DNA of 40,348 nucleotides from contig CALXXU010000017.1 of assembly GCA_944392765.1 (NCBI GenBank), positions 1-40,348 of the forward strand, written 5' to 3'. Below the pieces are notes generated by a model. That model ran no database searches. It had not been told where the DNA came from and saw only the letters and a program-made list of their open reading frames with translations. Within the stretch, counting starts at the first letter, position 1, and the number at the start of each line of letters is the position of its first letter. The translations under genes and the position numbers were made by a program. Below, piece after piece: positions 1 through 8,766 of the stretch. This stretch comes from an uncultured Anaerobiospirillum sp. Its GTDB lineage: Bacteria; Pseudomonadota; Gammaproteobacteria; Enterobacterales; Succinivibrionaceae.

Positions 1-69
1 AACGACTACTACTATAAGGTCGAACCGCCTCATGTGAGACACCAAAATGTTGCAAAATTTAATTTGTAA
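1..69 (+). CDS. possible C-terminal end of an upstream gene (partial)
   Basis: The first frame is open from the window edge to a TAA at 67-69 and would encode a 22-residue tail beginning NDYYYKVEPPH. It does not resemble the conserved FtsZ C-terminal peptide, so I cannot assign it. It may be the end of whatever lies upstream (ftsZ would be expected in this position) or chance open frame. Confidence 0.25.
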   Translation, partial: NDYYYKVEPPHVRHQNVAKFNL

Positions 70-117
70 CAGCTCCCGACTGATGCTAAGGCTGATAGAG
101 ACGGGGCGGGCGCTCCG

Positions 118-1068
118 GTGATCAAGGTGATTGGCGTGGGCGGCGGCGGTGGTAATGTCGTGCAGCACATGATCAACCAGGGCTTAGGTGGTGCTCAGTT
201 CTGTGTGATCAACACTGACTCACTAGCGCTTGCGCGTTCGACGGCTCCGGTTAAGATTGAAATCGGGGTGAAGTGCTGCGGTGGTTTTGGCGCGGGCTGT
301 GATTCCGCGCGTGGCCGCAAGGCGGCCGAAGAAAGCCGCGCTGACCTCAAGCAAGCATTGGCGGGCACTGACTTGGTGATCTTGGTTGCAGGCTTAGGTG
401 GCGGAACCGGCGGTGGAGCAAGTCCGGTCATTGCTCAAATCGCGCGTGAATTAGGCATTAAGACGGTTGCTATCGTGACGCTGCCTTTTGCCTTTGAGGG
501 CAAGAAGCATCGGCTCTACGCTGAGGTTGACTTTGATTTGCTGTGCGCGCAGGTGGATGCCCTCGTCATGGTCGACAACAATGATAGCTTGCGCCTCTTG
601 GAAGGGGAAAATATTTCGATCGTTAACGCCTTCAACTTGGCCAATGAGCTCTTGCGGCGTGCCGTGTGTTTCGCGCTTGATTCGTGGCATTCGCAGCGTA
701 AGCTTGATTTCGCCTCAGCACAAGCGATCGAGGCGATAGGATGTCGCCTCCACGTCTTGATAAGTTGTGTCCGTGCTCAGGGCGAACAGGCAGTGGCTGA
801 GGCTGTGGCGCAAGTGGTGCACTCACCGTGGCGCGAGGCTTTATATGTGACACCCCAAAGCTGTTTGCACCTTTACACGATGCTTGAGTTCAGCATTGAA
901 AAGCAAGATAAGCTCGTTGAGGGCGCGATGAGAAAAGCACTCGGACCTGATGTTCCTTGCCAGATTCACGGGGTGTTTGTCAGCCCTGAGCTCTTAACTA
1001 AAGGGCTCGCTCAATTAACGCTGTTTGCCCAATTGGGCGAGATGGAGCAGGCCCCAAAAAAGATCTAA
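118..1068 (+). CDS. divergent FtsZ-like protein, copy 1 (possibly decayed at its start)
   Basis: This protein has the FtsZ/tubulin GTPase fold signature. It shows an N-terminal glycine-rich loop (IGVGGGGGN), NTD at 32-34, a GLGAG-type segment degenerated to GGFGAGCD, the tubulin signature GLGGGTGGGAS (92-102) and AFNLANELL (171-179). FtsZ normally polymerises into the division ring and needs an NxDxxD T7 loop to hydrolyse the GTP of its neighbour. Here that loop reads KLDFAS (195-200), so the first Asn and last Asp are gone. The conserved C-terminal tail that binds FtsA/ZipA is absent; 316 residues compares with about 380 in normal FtsZ. GTG at 118 is the first possible start and has no visible Shine-Dalgarno. 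The start codon of copy 2 aligns with CCG at 76-78 here, so the real initiation site may be lost. It lies just before a second copy with long identical DNA blocks. Confidence 0.7.
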   Translation: MIKVIGVGGGGGNVVQHMINQGLGGAQFCVINTDSLALARSTAPVKIEIGVKCCGGFGAGCDSARGRKAAEESRADLKQALAGTDLVILVAGLGGGTGGGASPVIAQIARELGIKTVAIVTLPFAFEGKKHRLYAEVDFDLLCAQVDALVMVDNNDSLRLLEGENISIVNAFNLANELLRRAVCFALDSWHSQRKLDFASAQAIEAIGCRLHVLISCVRAQGEQAVAEAVAQVVHSPWREALYVTPQSCLHLYTMLEFSIEKQDKLVEGAMRKALGPDVPCQIHGVFVSPELLTKGLAQLTLFAQLGEMEQAPKKI

Positions 1069-1136
1069 CCCGTCGCGGGCGCAGTTGCGCGGTCTTGGTT
1101 TTTTGTGGCTCATTTGACGAGTCATAAGGAGTGGCA

Positions 1137-2177
1137 ATGATTGTAGATCAGGCTCATGGAGAAGGGGCGGACGCTCCGGTGATCAAGGTGATTGGCGTGG
1201 GCGGCGGCGGCAGTAATGCCGTGCAGCACATGATCAACCAGGGCTTAGATGGCGCTCAGTTCTGTGTGGTTAACACCGACCGACAAGCGCTTGCGCGCTC
1301 GACGGCTCCGGTTAAGATTGAAATTGGGGTGAAGTGCTGCGGTGGTTTAGGTGCGGGCTGTGATTTCAAGCGTGGCCGCAAGGCGGCTGAAGAAAGCTAC
1401 GCTGAGCTCAAGCAAGAATTGGCGGGCGCTGACTTGGTGATCTTGGTTGCATGCCTAGGTGGTGGTACCGGTGGTGGAGCAAGTCCGGTCATTGCTCAAA
1501 TCGCGCGTGAATTGGGCATTGTGACGGTTGCTCTTGTGACTCTTCCTTTTGCCTTTGAGGGTAAGAAGCATCGGCTCTACGCCGAGGTTGACTTGGATTT
1601 GCTCTGCGCTCAGGTGGATGCTCTCGTCATGATCGACCATAACGAAAGCTTGAGCCTCTTGGAAGGGACAAGTATCTCAATTGTTAATGCCTTCAACTTG
1701 GCCAATGAGCTCTTGAGCCGTGTTGTGCGTTTCGCAATTAACTCTTGGAGTTCGAAGCGTAAGATTTATTTTGCTTCAGCGCACGCGGTTGAGGCGATAG
1801 GTTGTCGCTTCCACGTCTTGCTTAATTGCGCCCGTGCTCAGGGCGAACATGCTGCGACTGACGCAGTGGCGCAAGTGGTACACGCGCCGTGGCGCGAGGT
1901 GTTGTCTAGGGTACCCCAGAGCTGCTTGCACCTTTACAAGATGTTTGAGTACAGCATTGAGAAGCAAGATAAGCTCGTTGAGGGCGCGATGAGAAAGGCG
2001 CTCGGTCCAGATGCGAAGTGCCAGTTTCACGGAGCCTTTGTCAGCTCTGAGCTCTTAACTAAGGGTCAAGTGCAATTGACGCTGCTTGTCCAATTGGGCG
2101 ATATGGAGCAGGCCAAGGAAGCTCTGGAGGAAATAATTGCAGCAGGGCCGCACTTTATCGCGGGGAAGCGTAGCTGA
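1137..2177 (+). CDS. divergent FtsZ-like protein, copy 2
   Basis: This is a 346-residue FtsZ paralogue. I chose ATG 1137 because AAGGAG (1126-1131) sits 5 bases upstream; an in-frame GTG at 1131 overlaps that site. Visible motifs are VGGGGSN (21-27), VNTD (45-48), GLGAGCD (70-76), CLGGGTGGGAS (106-116, with Cys for the usual Gly) and AFNLANELL (185-193). The T7 synergy loop, NxDxxD in active FtsZ, is KIYFAS (209-214), so both catalytic aspartates are replaced. Six or more cysteines, including the KCCGG motif, are unusual for FtsZ. The C-terminal linker and FtsA/ZipA-binding peptide are missing. A tandem duplicate of the gene at 118, it precedes lpxC. Expected biochemistry (family knowledge plus inference): GTP binding and perhaps co-polymerisation, with weak or no hydrolysis. 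Role unknown; it may modulate the true FtsZ. Confidence 0.85.
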   Translation: MIVDQAHGEGADAPVIKVIGVGGGGSNAVQHMINQGLDGAQFCVVNTDRQALARSTAPVKIEIGVKCCGGLGAGCDFKRGRKAAEESYAELKQELAGADLVILVACLGGGTGGGASPVIAQIARELGIVTVALVTLPFAFEGKKHRLYAEVDLDLLCAQVDALVMIDHNESLSLLEGTSISIVNAFNLANELLSRVVRFAINSWSSKRKIYFASAHAVEAIGCRFHVLLNCARAQGEHAATDAVAQVVHAPWREVLSRVPQSCLHLYKMFEYSIEKQDKLVEGAMRKALGPDAKCQFHGAFVSSELLTKGQVQLTLLVQLGDMEQAKEALEEIIAAGPHFIAGKRS

Positions 2178-2303
2178 GCTTGTCTGACAGGTTCACTTTT
2201 CTTGAGAAGAATGTGCACTGAGCTTTGCTGCGGGGGTGATAGTGGTGAGGGACGCAAAGTCCCGTGGAATGTGCCTTGAGCCAAAAGGGTGGTGAGCTAG
2301 GGG

Positions 2304-2322
2304 ACTGGGATCCCAGTTTTTT
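2304..2322 (+). terminator. intrinsic terminator after the FtsZ-like pair
   Basis: Stem ACTGG/CCAGT with a GATC loop is followed directly by a run of six T. It separates the FtsZ-like genes from lpxC. Confidence 0.7.
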
Positions 2323-2382
2323 GCCGACGAAATGCTGATTTTTGCACGTAAGATTTTTTTGAACTAACGCACAAATTGGGGC

Positions 2383-2408
2383 TTGACAGCGCCCTTTTGC
2401 GGTAAAAT
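2383..2408 (+). promoter_or_regulatory. candidate lpxC promoter
   Basis: A perfect TTGACA (2383-2388) precedes TAAAAT (2403-2408), but the spacer is only 14 bases instead of about 17, so the two boxes may not work together. The TAAAAT box resembles the -10 box at 13328. The site lies in the 327-base gap between the FtsZ-like genes and lpxC, which otherwise holds only the terminator at 2304 and a small GGGAC/GTCCC hairpin (2248-2262). Confidence 0.35.
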
Positions 2409-2504
2409 GAACGCGTTATCAAACAGGGGCGAGCAGCAGTTGCTGAGTTGACTTGCTGTGCGTCCTGGGCTCAGGATTTTTTCGGTATTTGAGGACCTAA
2501 TTCC

Positions 2505-3452
2505 ATGATCTTCCAGCGAACCATTAAAGAAGCGGTTTCTGCTACAGGAATTGGCCTGCATTCAGGCTCCAAGGTTGAAGTCACCTTCCGCCCTGCTCCA
2601 GCCAATACCGGTATCATCTATACCCGCACGGATCTCTCACCTAAAGTTTCGATCGAGTGCACCCCTGATGCAGTGCGCGATACGCAGCTGTGCACCGCTT
2701 TGGTCAACCTCGAGGGCGTCCGTATCTCGACCGTCGAGCACTTAACTGCGGCCTTGAGCGCCATGGGTATTGATAACTTGTTCGTTGACGTCAACGCTCC
2801 CGAGTTACCAGTGATGGATGGCTCAGCCCAGCCTTTCATTTACCTCTTAGAGTCGGTCGGCGTCGAAGAGTTACCTGCGCTCAAGCAGTTCATCCACTTA
2901 AAGCGTCCAGTACGCGTCGAAGACGGCGATAAGTGGGCTGAGATCCTCCCAGGTGACGGTTTTAGCCTTGATTTGACTATCGACTTTAACCACCCGGCGA
3001 TGGAGCGTGAGCTGCAACACTTCCATTTAGAGTTCTCGGGTCAGTCCTTTGTGCGCGAGCTGGCACGTGCCCGTACCTTCTGCTTTATGCGTGATGTCGA
3101 GTACATGCACAGCCACAATCTGGCCTTAGGCGGCTCGCTTGAGAACGCCGTAGTCTTGGACGATTATCGCGTGATTAATCCAGAGGGCCTGCGTTACCCG
3201 AACGAGTTCGTTAAGCACAAGATGTTAGATGCTATCGGTGACCTCTACATGAGCGGTCACAGCATCTTAGGTCAATTCCGTGCTTACAAGACCGGCCATA
3301 AGCTCAACAATATGCTGCTGCGTGCTGTGCTCGCTCAGCAAGAAAATTACGAGCTGGTCACGATCGGCGCTCCTCAGAACAACGAGTCGATCGATTTTCT
3401 GGGGCAAGACATTACCCCAGCCTTGGGTGGCCACCAGTTGGTAGTTAGTTAA
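2505..3452 (+). CDS. lpxC: UDP-3-O-acyl-N-acetylglucosamine deacetylase
   Basis: LpxC catalyses the committed step of lipid A synthesis: zinc-dependent removal of acetate from UDP-3-O-acyl-GlcNAc in the cytoplasm. The 315-residue protein matches the family from end to end (E. coli LpxC has 305). Catalytic and zinc residues are all present at the E. coli positions: Glu78-His79 in STVEHL, His238 and Asp242 in [11 protein letters not shown], Asp246 and His265. The start at ATG 2505 gives the usual MIFQRTIK N-terminus. As in many proteobacteria, lpxC closes the division/cell-wall cluster, here behind FtsZ-like genes. It has its own candidate promoter and a terminator hairpin follows at 3501. In enterics LpxC is controlled by FtsH proteolysis through its C-terminal tail. 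The tail here ends GGHQLVVS, which differs from E. coli, so degradation control cannot be inferred. Confidence 0.98.
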   Translation: MIFQRTIKEAVSATGIGLHSGSKVEVTFRPAPANTGIIYTRTDLSPKVSIECTPDAVRDTQLCTALVNLEGVRISTVEHLTAALSAMGIDNLFVDVNAPELPVMDGSAQPFIYLLESVGVEELPALKQFIHLKRPVRVEDGDKWAEILPGDGFSLDLTIDFNHPAMERELQHFHLEFSGQSFVRELARARTFCFMRDVEYMHSHNLALGGSLENAVVLDDYRVINPEGLRYPNEFVKHKMLDAIGDLYMSGHSILGQFRAYKTGHKLNNMLLRAVLAQQENYELVTIGAPQNNESIDFLGQDITPALGGHQLVVS

Positions 3453-3500
3453 GCTTTTTTGGATACCAGCCTTAATGGTATCCCTGCTTTGATTCCCTTG

Positions 3501-3545
3501 AAGACCGCTGCGCACTTGGTGTTCAGCGGTCTTTGCGTTTTGCTT
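3501..3545 (+). terminator. terminator after lpxC
   Basis: A 10-bp stem AAGACCGCTG/CAGCGGTCTT (3501-3510 with 3524-3533) is followed by a T-rich stretch. A smaller GGATACC/GGTATCC hairpin (3461-3483) precedes it. Confidence 0.7.
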
Positions 3546-3674
3546 TACCGCCAATTTGTCGCTTTTTGACTTTCGGCACGTCCAATTTCTGTAAAAGTTG
3601 GTATATTTTGCCTTACGCGCAGGATGCGCAGCTTAGTGCGACGGCTTCCGTCAGGATCTTGAGGCAAGCGGGCA

Positions 3675-5225
3675 ATGGGAAGAAAAAGAAAGGACTCGAG
3701 CAGAACGGTCATTGACCCTAAGTTATTGCCGACCAACATCACCCCACCGCCGCCCCCCGATCTCAAACTGCAAGTGCGTGGTAATCCCACCAGCGGTTAT
3801 CGCGTGTGTACCTACTTTGCCCGGTGGCGCCCGGTGGTCAAGGAGACTGACTCCACCCCTCGTAAAGAAGGCTCGTGCGTGGCCACCCACGTCAAGACCG
3901 TGGGCTATATCGAACAGCATAAGCGCTCGGGCAAGATTATCTTTGTGCCCGACTTCTACTTTGAAGTTCCAACCTTGCGCTATTACGACGTGTACCGCGA
4001 CTACGATCACTGCACCTATCAGCTGCGCGCGGATTGGCGCGAGTCGTGGTATCTCACCGAGCGCGATCTCTATCAGCCCCCTGAGGAAAGCCGCAACCTC
4101 AAACAAGAGCTGTCGCGCATGCGCAAATTGGTGTCAGCGCAAAAGCGCGCGGCCGCGCAGGGCATTGCCTTAGAGCTCGATCTTGAGGCCCCAAATGACG
4201 CTCCAGAGCTGGGGCCGCAAAAGGAAGCGGTACGCGGCTCATATAATCAATACATGATGGGCTCCATTCCAACCACTGATGCGCTGCAAGAGGGCGTCTA
4301 CCGGGCTGGTGACAAGGAGCGCTCAGGGCCGTCGTGGGCAGCACAATATGCCTTAACTATGGAGGAGCCCTCGGTTGCTCCCAACATCGTGCCTGCTATT
4401 GCCAAAGCGGGCAAGCGTGCTCCGGTGCGCGCTGAGCCTCCAGGGCCTGATGCCTATTTATCTCTAACCGATGACCCTAATTCAGAGTGGCATGTTAAGC
4501 CGCAGCATGATGTGCTGCCGCCGTCACAGCCGCAAGAGCGCCTCCAGCGCCAGGCTGAGCTCGATAAGATCTTAGATCCAGGTCAAGGCAAGGCTCCACC
4601 GCGTAAGACGGGTACTAAATACCGTGCTCAGACGCTTAAGGTAGAGTCATTGGGGCCACCTCATAAGGTGCAACCTAGTGCCGCCGTGCCTGAAGCAGCG
4701 GGGCCGACCGAAGATAACGCGTTACTGCGTGCGGGAACCGGGCTTAATGACGTCCTGCACGCTAGCACTGGGCGCGGCGCCACGCCGCTGGTCGAGGAGC
4801 AGGATAACGATTTAGCGCGTGGTGTAACTGTGTCTGCTAAGACACAGTACCGTGGTGCTGGGGCTGATGCACCTAAGAGCGATGTCGTGCAGCTTGCCGC
4901 TAAGGCACAGTACTGTGGGGCTAGGGCTGACGTGCTGAAGCCCGACTTGGCACACGCTGAGGGGAAGGGCGCGCCGTTATCTGAGTTGGGGGCGCCTGAT
5001 AAGTTGCAGCATAGGGGCGAAGATGTCGGGGAGTCGTTGCGCCTGTCGGGCGCAGTGCGCCTGAGTGCCGCGCCGTCACAGTCCAAGGGTAAGAGCACGC
5101 TTGCTAAGTCCACGACTAAGTATCGTCCTAAGTCGTCCTTGCAGGGGGCTACCGTGGTGAATGTGGGAACTTTGCGCTTGCAGGGAACGCGCAAGCTTCA
5201 GCCTGATGATGAGGAGCAGTCATGA
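3675..5225 (+). CDS. unrecognised protein with ordered N-terminus and low-complexity repeat tail
   Basis: I do not recognise this 516-residue protein. Residues 1-180 look folded: a basic start (MGRKRKDSSRT), a Pro-rich PPPPP stretch, then an aromatic-rich block including VGYIEQHKRSGKIIFVPDF and a charged helix. The N-terminal style (GRKRKD, followed by a GxIExxKRSGKI segment) recalls the N-termini of some transposases, but no DDE catalytic domain follows; this is only a weak impression. From about residue 200 the sequence is low-complexity, rich in Ala, Pro, Gly, Lys and Glu. It carries a K-x-(K/Q)-Y-R motif several times (near residues 312, 388, 409 and 480) and a 21-residue tandem duplication around 388-429. 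No signal peptide or membrane segment is visible. Its TGA overlaps the ATG of ampD (ATGA at 5222-5225), so the two are translationally coupled and probably co-expressed. Confidence 0.75.
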   Translation: MGRKRKDSSRTVIDPKLLPTNITPPPPPDLKLQVRGNPTSGYRVCTYFARWRPVVKETDSTPRKEGSCVATHVKTVGYIEQHKRSGKIIFVPDFYFEVPTLRYYDVYRDYDHCTYQLRADWRESWYLTERDLYQPPEESRNLKQELSRMRKLVSAQKRAAAQGIALELDLEAPNDAPELGPQKEAVRGSYNQYMMGSIPTTDALQEGVYRAGDKERSGPSWAAQYALTMEEPSVAPNIVPAIAKAGKRAPVRAEPPGPDAYLSLTDDPNSEWHVKPQHDVLPPSQPQERLQRQAELDKILDPGQGKAPPRKTGTKYRAQTLKVESLGPPHKVQPSAAVPEAAGPTEDNALLRAGTGLNDVLHASTGRGATPLVEEQDNDLARGVTVSAKTQYRGAGADAPKSDVVQLAAKAQYCGARADVLKPDLAHAEGKGAPLSELGAPDKLQHRGEDVGESLRLSGAVRLSAAPSQSKGKSTLAKSTTKYRPKSSLQGATVVNVGTLRLQGTRKLQPDDEEQS

Positions 5226-5797
5226 GTGAATTGCGTTTAGTGGCGGGGTGGCTCAATGGCCCTGGAGTACGCCAAGTGCCGACCGTGAACTTCAATGCGC
5301 GGCCGCGCCATGAGATATCCTTGGTGGTAATCCATTGCATCTCGCTGCCGCCTTATCACTTTGGCGGGCCTTATGTCGATCAGCTCTTTACCAAGAGCTT
5401 GGATGGGAACGCCCATCCGTACTTTAAGGATATCGCGCCCTTAGAGCTCTCAAGCCATTTGTTTATCAATCGCCATGGGCTCATCACCCAGTACGTGTCC
5501 TTCTTAGATCGCGCTTGGCATGCCGGGCGCAGCTCGTATCAGGGACAGCCGGAGTGCAATGATTTTGGTATCGGTATTGAGCTTGAGGGTACCGATGATC
5601 AAGGCTACACCGACGCCCAGTACGACGCCTTAAACGCTATCTTGCCGCTTTTGTATGCGGCCTATCCGGAGATTGGGGATAGGGTGGCGTCCCACAGCGA
5701 AGTGGCGCCAACGCGCAAGAGCGATCCGGGGCCGTACTTTGACTACACTCGCATTGGTTTGCGCCTAAAGGACGCGGCTAATAGTGCGCTCAAATAG
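5222..5797 (+). CDS. ampD: 1,6-anhydro-N-acetylmuramyl-L-alanine amidase AmpD
   Basis: AmpD is a cytoplasmic zinc amidase that cleaves the lactyl-amide bond of anhydromuropeptides during peptidoglycan recycling; its loss derepresses AmpC in species that carry ampR-ampC. The 191-residue protein matches the family throughout. Zinc ligands are His38 (VIHCIS), His158 (ASHSEVAP) and Asp168 (KSDPGP). Catalytic Glu120 (GIELEG) and Lys166 are also present. The motifs FGGPYVDQLF and AWHAG are typical. GAGGAG lies 5 bases before ATG 5222, inside the end of the upstream gene, which it overlaps by four bases. The usual partner ampE is not adjacent. The stop is followed by short direct repeats of AATAGTGC (about 5780-5815). 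Confidence 0.96.
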   Translation: MSELRLVAGWLNGPGVRQVPTVNFNARPRHEISLVVIHCISLPPYHFGGPYVDQLFTKSLDGNAHPYFKDIAPLELSSHLFINRHGLITQYVSFLDRAWHAGRSSYQGQPECNDFGIGIELEGTDDQGYTDAQYDALNAILPLLYAAYPEIGDRVASHSEVAPTRKSDPGPYFDYTRIGLRLKDAANSALK

Positions 5798-5965
5798 TGC
5801 GCCTAAATAGTGCAATAGCGCGCGTGGGCGGGCGCTGAGCCACATTGAGGGGCGTGATGGTGCACTTGTATGGTGCATTAAGGCCGCGCCCGCTTAAGGT
5901 CGTTACACTGAGAAGCTTAGCGAACGCTGGTTCGCGTATTTTTCTGGTTTCGGTGTGAGGTCCTT

Positions 5966-8518
5966 ATGGCACAAGATTACCTGTCAGACTATTTCCTCAA
6001 AGCAAATGAGCGCACGCGTCAGCACGTGGAGCCTCTGCCCTTAACGGCCGCAGAGGTAACGGAGCTCACCGAGCTCTTGCTCGATCCTCCGGCAGGAAGC
6101 GAAGCTGTGCTGTTTAACCTCATCGCTAACCGCGTGCCACCAGGGGTTGATGAAGCCGCGCAAGTTAAGGCTGCCTTCCTCTATGACTTGGCCACTGGCG
6201 CCAAGGACAGCCCTGTGATCGCCGCCGATCAAGCGGTCGAGCTCTTAGGCCAAATGAAGGGTGGCTACAATGTCGCCCCATTAATCGAGCTGCTTAAAGA
6301 CCCCGAGCTCGCCGCTGACGCCGTGGCCGCGCTTGAGCACACCTTGATGGTGTATGACGCCTTTGATCAGGTTGCTCAGCTGGCCAAATCAGGCAATGCT
6401 AAGGCTCAAGATTTAATCGGGCGCTGGGCCGCTGCCACTTGGTTTACCTCACGTCCGGCCTTGCCTGAGAGCCAAGACTACACCGTCTTTAAGGTCACCG
6501 GTGAAATCACCACTGATGACTTATCCCCAGCTTCGGATGCTTGGTCGCGTCCTGATATCGCGCTGCATGCCCGCGCCATGTTCAAGAACTCCCGTGAGGG
6601 CTTGAGCGCTGATGAAGAGGGCGTGACGGGCCCAATGAAGCTGATTGCCGAGCTTAAGGCTAAGGATCTGCCGGTCACCTTTGTCGGTGATGTGGTCGGC
6701 ACTGGCTCCTCGCGTAAGTCCGCCACCAACTCGGTGCTCTATCACTTCGGTGCCGAGATTGAGGGGGTACCGAACAAGAAGGCCGGTGGTCTGGTCTTAG
6801 GTAGCAAGATTGCTCCAATCTTCTACAACACCTTAGAGGACTCGGGTGCGCTGCCAATTGAGCTTGATGTCACGCAGATGAATATGGGCGACACCATTAC
6901 GGTCAACTATGCCCAAGGTATTGTGACCAAGAATGGCGCTCAGATCGCAAGCTTCAAGCTGCGCCCAAGCTTAGTGGATGAGGTGCGGGCCGGTGGTCGT
7001 ATTCCGCTCATCATTGGCCGTGCCTTAACCGCTCGCGCTTGTGCCTTCTTAGGGCAAGAGCTCCCTAATGTCTTTGCGGTAACCGATAGCGCTCCCGCCT
7101 CCACTCAGGGCTATACCCGTGCCCAGAAGATCGTAGGCCGTGCTTGTGGCCGGGTCGGCGTACGTCCAGGTGAGTATGTTGAGGTTAAGGTCACCACTGT
7201 GGGCTCGCAAGATACTACCGGCCCTATGACCCGCGATGAGCTCAAGGACTTAGCTTGCCTCAAGTTCACCGCACCGCTCGTGATGCAGTCGTTCTGCCAC
7301 ACCTGCGCTTATCCACGCCCAGTAGATGTGGCCAACCACCACAGCCTGCCTAAGTTTATGATTGAGCGCGGTGGTGTTGCCTTACGCCCAGGCGATGGTG
7401 TTATCCACTCTTGGCTCAACCGCATGTGCTTGCCAGATACCGTCGGCACCGGTGGCGATAGCCACACCCGTATGCCATTGGGTATCTCCTTCCCAGCAGG
7501 TTCAGGTTTAGTCGCCTTTGCCGCTGCAACCGGTATGATGCCACTTGATATGCCGGAGTCGGTCTTAGTGCGCTTTACCGGCACGCGCCGTCCTGGCATC
7601 ACCTTACGTGATTTAGTCCAAGCCATTCCTTACTTTGCGCGCAAGCAAGGCCTGTTGACCTTGGATAAGACCAATAAGATCAATGTGTTCTCAGGTCGGA
7701 TCCTCGAAATTGAAGGTCTTGAGGACTTAAGCGTCGAGCACGCCTTTGAGCTGGCCGATGCCTCCGCTGAGCGCTCGGCCGCAGCGTGCGCCATTGCCTT
7801 AAACGAGGAGTCGGTCTGCACCTACTTAAAGAGCAATAGTGCCCTGCTCAAGAAGATGGCTCAAGAAGGCTACGAGTCGAAGGAGGCGCTACTTACCCGT
7901 GCGGCTGCTATGGATGAATTTGTGGCCCACCCAACTCAGATCAAGGCAGATCCTGATTGCAGCTATGCGGCGGTGCTTGAGATCAATATGGATGAGATCA
8001 CTGAGCCAATCTTATGTGTGCCAAACGATCCTGATGCCGCCTACCTCTTAAGCGAGTGCCAAGGCACCAAGTTAGATGAGATCTTTGTCGGCTCGTGCAT
8101 GACCAACATCGGTCACTATCGTGCCGTCGCCTCGATCTTAGCGGACTTAAAGCAAGAGAGCCCATGCCGCTTCTGGATGGCCCCGCCAACCCGCATGGAT
8201 CGCGATGAGCTGGTCGCAGAAGGCCTGTACGCAACCTTTGCTAAGGCCGGTGCCCGCATGGAGATGCCTGGCTGCTCGCTGTGCATGGGTAATCAAGCCC
8301 ATGTCGCCGAGAACGCTACCGTGATCTCGACCTCGACCCGCAACTTCCCGAACCGCTTAGGCAAGGGCTCGCAGGTTTATTTGGGCAGTGCCGAGCTGTG
8401 CGCGGTCTGCGCCCGCTTAGGTCAGATCCCAACGGTTGAGGAGTACTTTAAGTACACTGCCTGCTTATCCGGCCACGAAGGTCAGCTCTATCAGCTCTTA
8501 AACTTCGCTGCGGTCTAA
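5966..8518 (+). CDS. acnB: bifunctional aconitate hydratase 2 / 2-methylisocitrate dehydratase
   Basis: AcnB interconverts citrate and isocitrate through cis-aconitate using a [4Fe-4S] cluster, and also acts in the methylcitrate pathway. The 850 residues compare with 865 in E. coli. The N-terminal HEAT-like domain (1-160) and swivel domain (to about 370) come before the catalytic domains, the order specific to AcnB. Cluster cysteines are Cys711 (GSCMTN), Cys770 and Cys773 (PGCSLCMGN). GAGG (5957-5960) lies before the ATG. In E. coli, AcnB lacking its cluster binds mRNA as an iron-responsive regulator. Next gene is mdh, so two dicarboxylate/tricarboxylate enzymes are neighbours, but each has its own signals: a hairpin terminator (8562) and the mdh promoter (8767) lie between. 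Confidence 0.98.
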   Translation: MAQDYLSDYFLKANERTRQHVEPLPLTAAEVTELTELLLDPPAGSEAVLFNLIANRVPPGVDEAAQVKAAFLYDLATGAKDSPVIAADQAVELLGQMKGGYNVAPLIELLKDPELAADAVAALEHTLMVYDAFDQVAQLAKSGNAKAQDLIGRWAAATWFTSRPALPESQDYTVFKVTGEITTDDLSPASDAWSRPDIALHARAMFKNSREGLSADEEGVTGPMKLIAELKAKDLPVTFVGDVVGTGSSRKSATNSVLYHFGAEIEGVPNKKAGGLVLGSKIAPIFYNTLEDSGALPIELDVTQMNMGDTITVNYAQGIVTKNGAQIASFKLRPSLVDEVRAGGRIPLIIGRALTARACAFLGQELPNVFAVTDSAPASTQGYTRAQKIVGRACGRVGVRPGEYVEVKVTTVGSQDTTGPMTRDELKDLACLKFTAPLVMQSFCHTCAYPRPVDVANHHSLPKFMIERGGVALRPGDGVIHSWLNRMCLPDTVGTGGDSHTRMPLGISFPAGSGLVAFAAATGMMPLDMPESVLVRFTGTRRPGITLRDLVQAIPYFARKQGLLTLDKTNKINVFSGRILEIEGLEDLSVEHAFELADASAERSAAACAIALNEESVCTYLKSNSALLKKMAQEGYESKEALLTRAAAMDEFVAHPTQIKADPDCSYAAVLEINMDEITEPILCVPNDPDAAYLLSECQGTKLDEIFVGSCMTNIGHYRAVASILADLKQESPCRFWMAPPTRMDRDELVAEGLYATFAKAGARMEMPGCSLCMGNQAHVAENATVISTSTRNFPNRLGKGSQVYLGSAELCAVCARLGQIPTVEEYFKYTACLSGHEGQLYQLLNFAAV

Positions 8519-8561
8519 GTCTTTAGCGGCCTCAGTGCGCCCTGTGCGCTACAACGCCAAG

Positions 8562-8607
8562 CCCATGGTACCCCGCTTTAATGGAGGGGCCATGGGTTTG
8601 TTGCTTT
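8562..8607 (+). terminator. terminator after acnB
   Basis: The hairpin has an outer stem CCCATGG/CCATGGG (8562-8568 with 8590-8596) and an inner CCCC/GGGG, followed by TTTGTTGCTTT. The rest of the 436-base gap is GC-rich with loose GGCGGGGCG repeats, then the mdh promoter. Confidence 0.65.
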
Positions 8608-8766
8608 GAGGGCAGGGCGTGTCTCTGGCGGGGCGTCTAAGATAGGGCGCACCTCAGGCGGGGCGGCCCTCAGACGGCAAGGGTGCGGGAAAAGCGCCAT
8701 TTTGTGCGGCGGGCGGGGTAAAGTCGAAATTTCGTGAGCCAAGCTTGCCCTTGCTCTCTAGTCTTT

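Noticed and set aside
2240-2270. GGGACGCAAAG resembles part of the c-di-GMP-I (GEMM) riboswitch
   Set aside because: The other conserved blocks (the CACGCA segment and the GGTTACCGATGG end) are absent; only a 5-bp hairpin remains.
4661-5194. 177-residue open frame on the minus strand
   Set aside because: It lies fully inside the 3675-5225 gene, and its composition is explained by that gene's repetitive codons.
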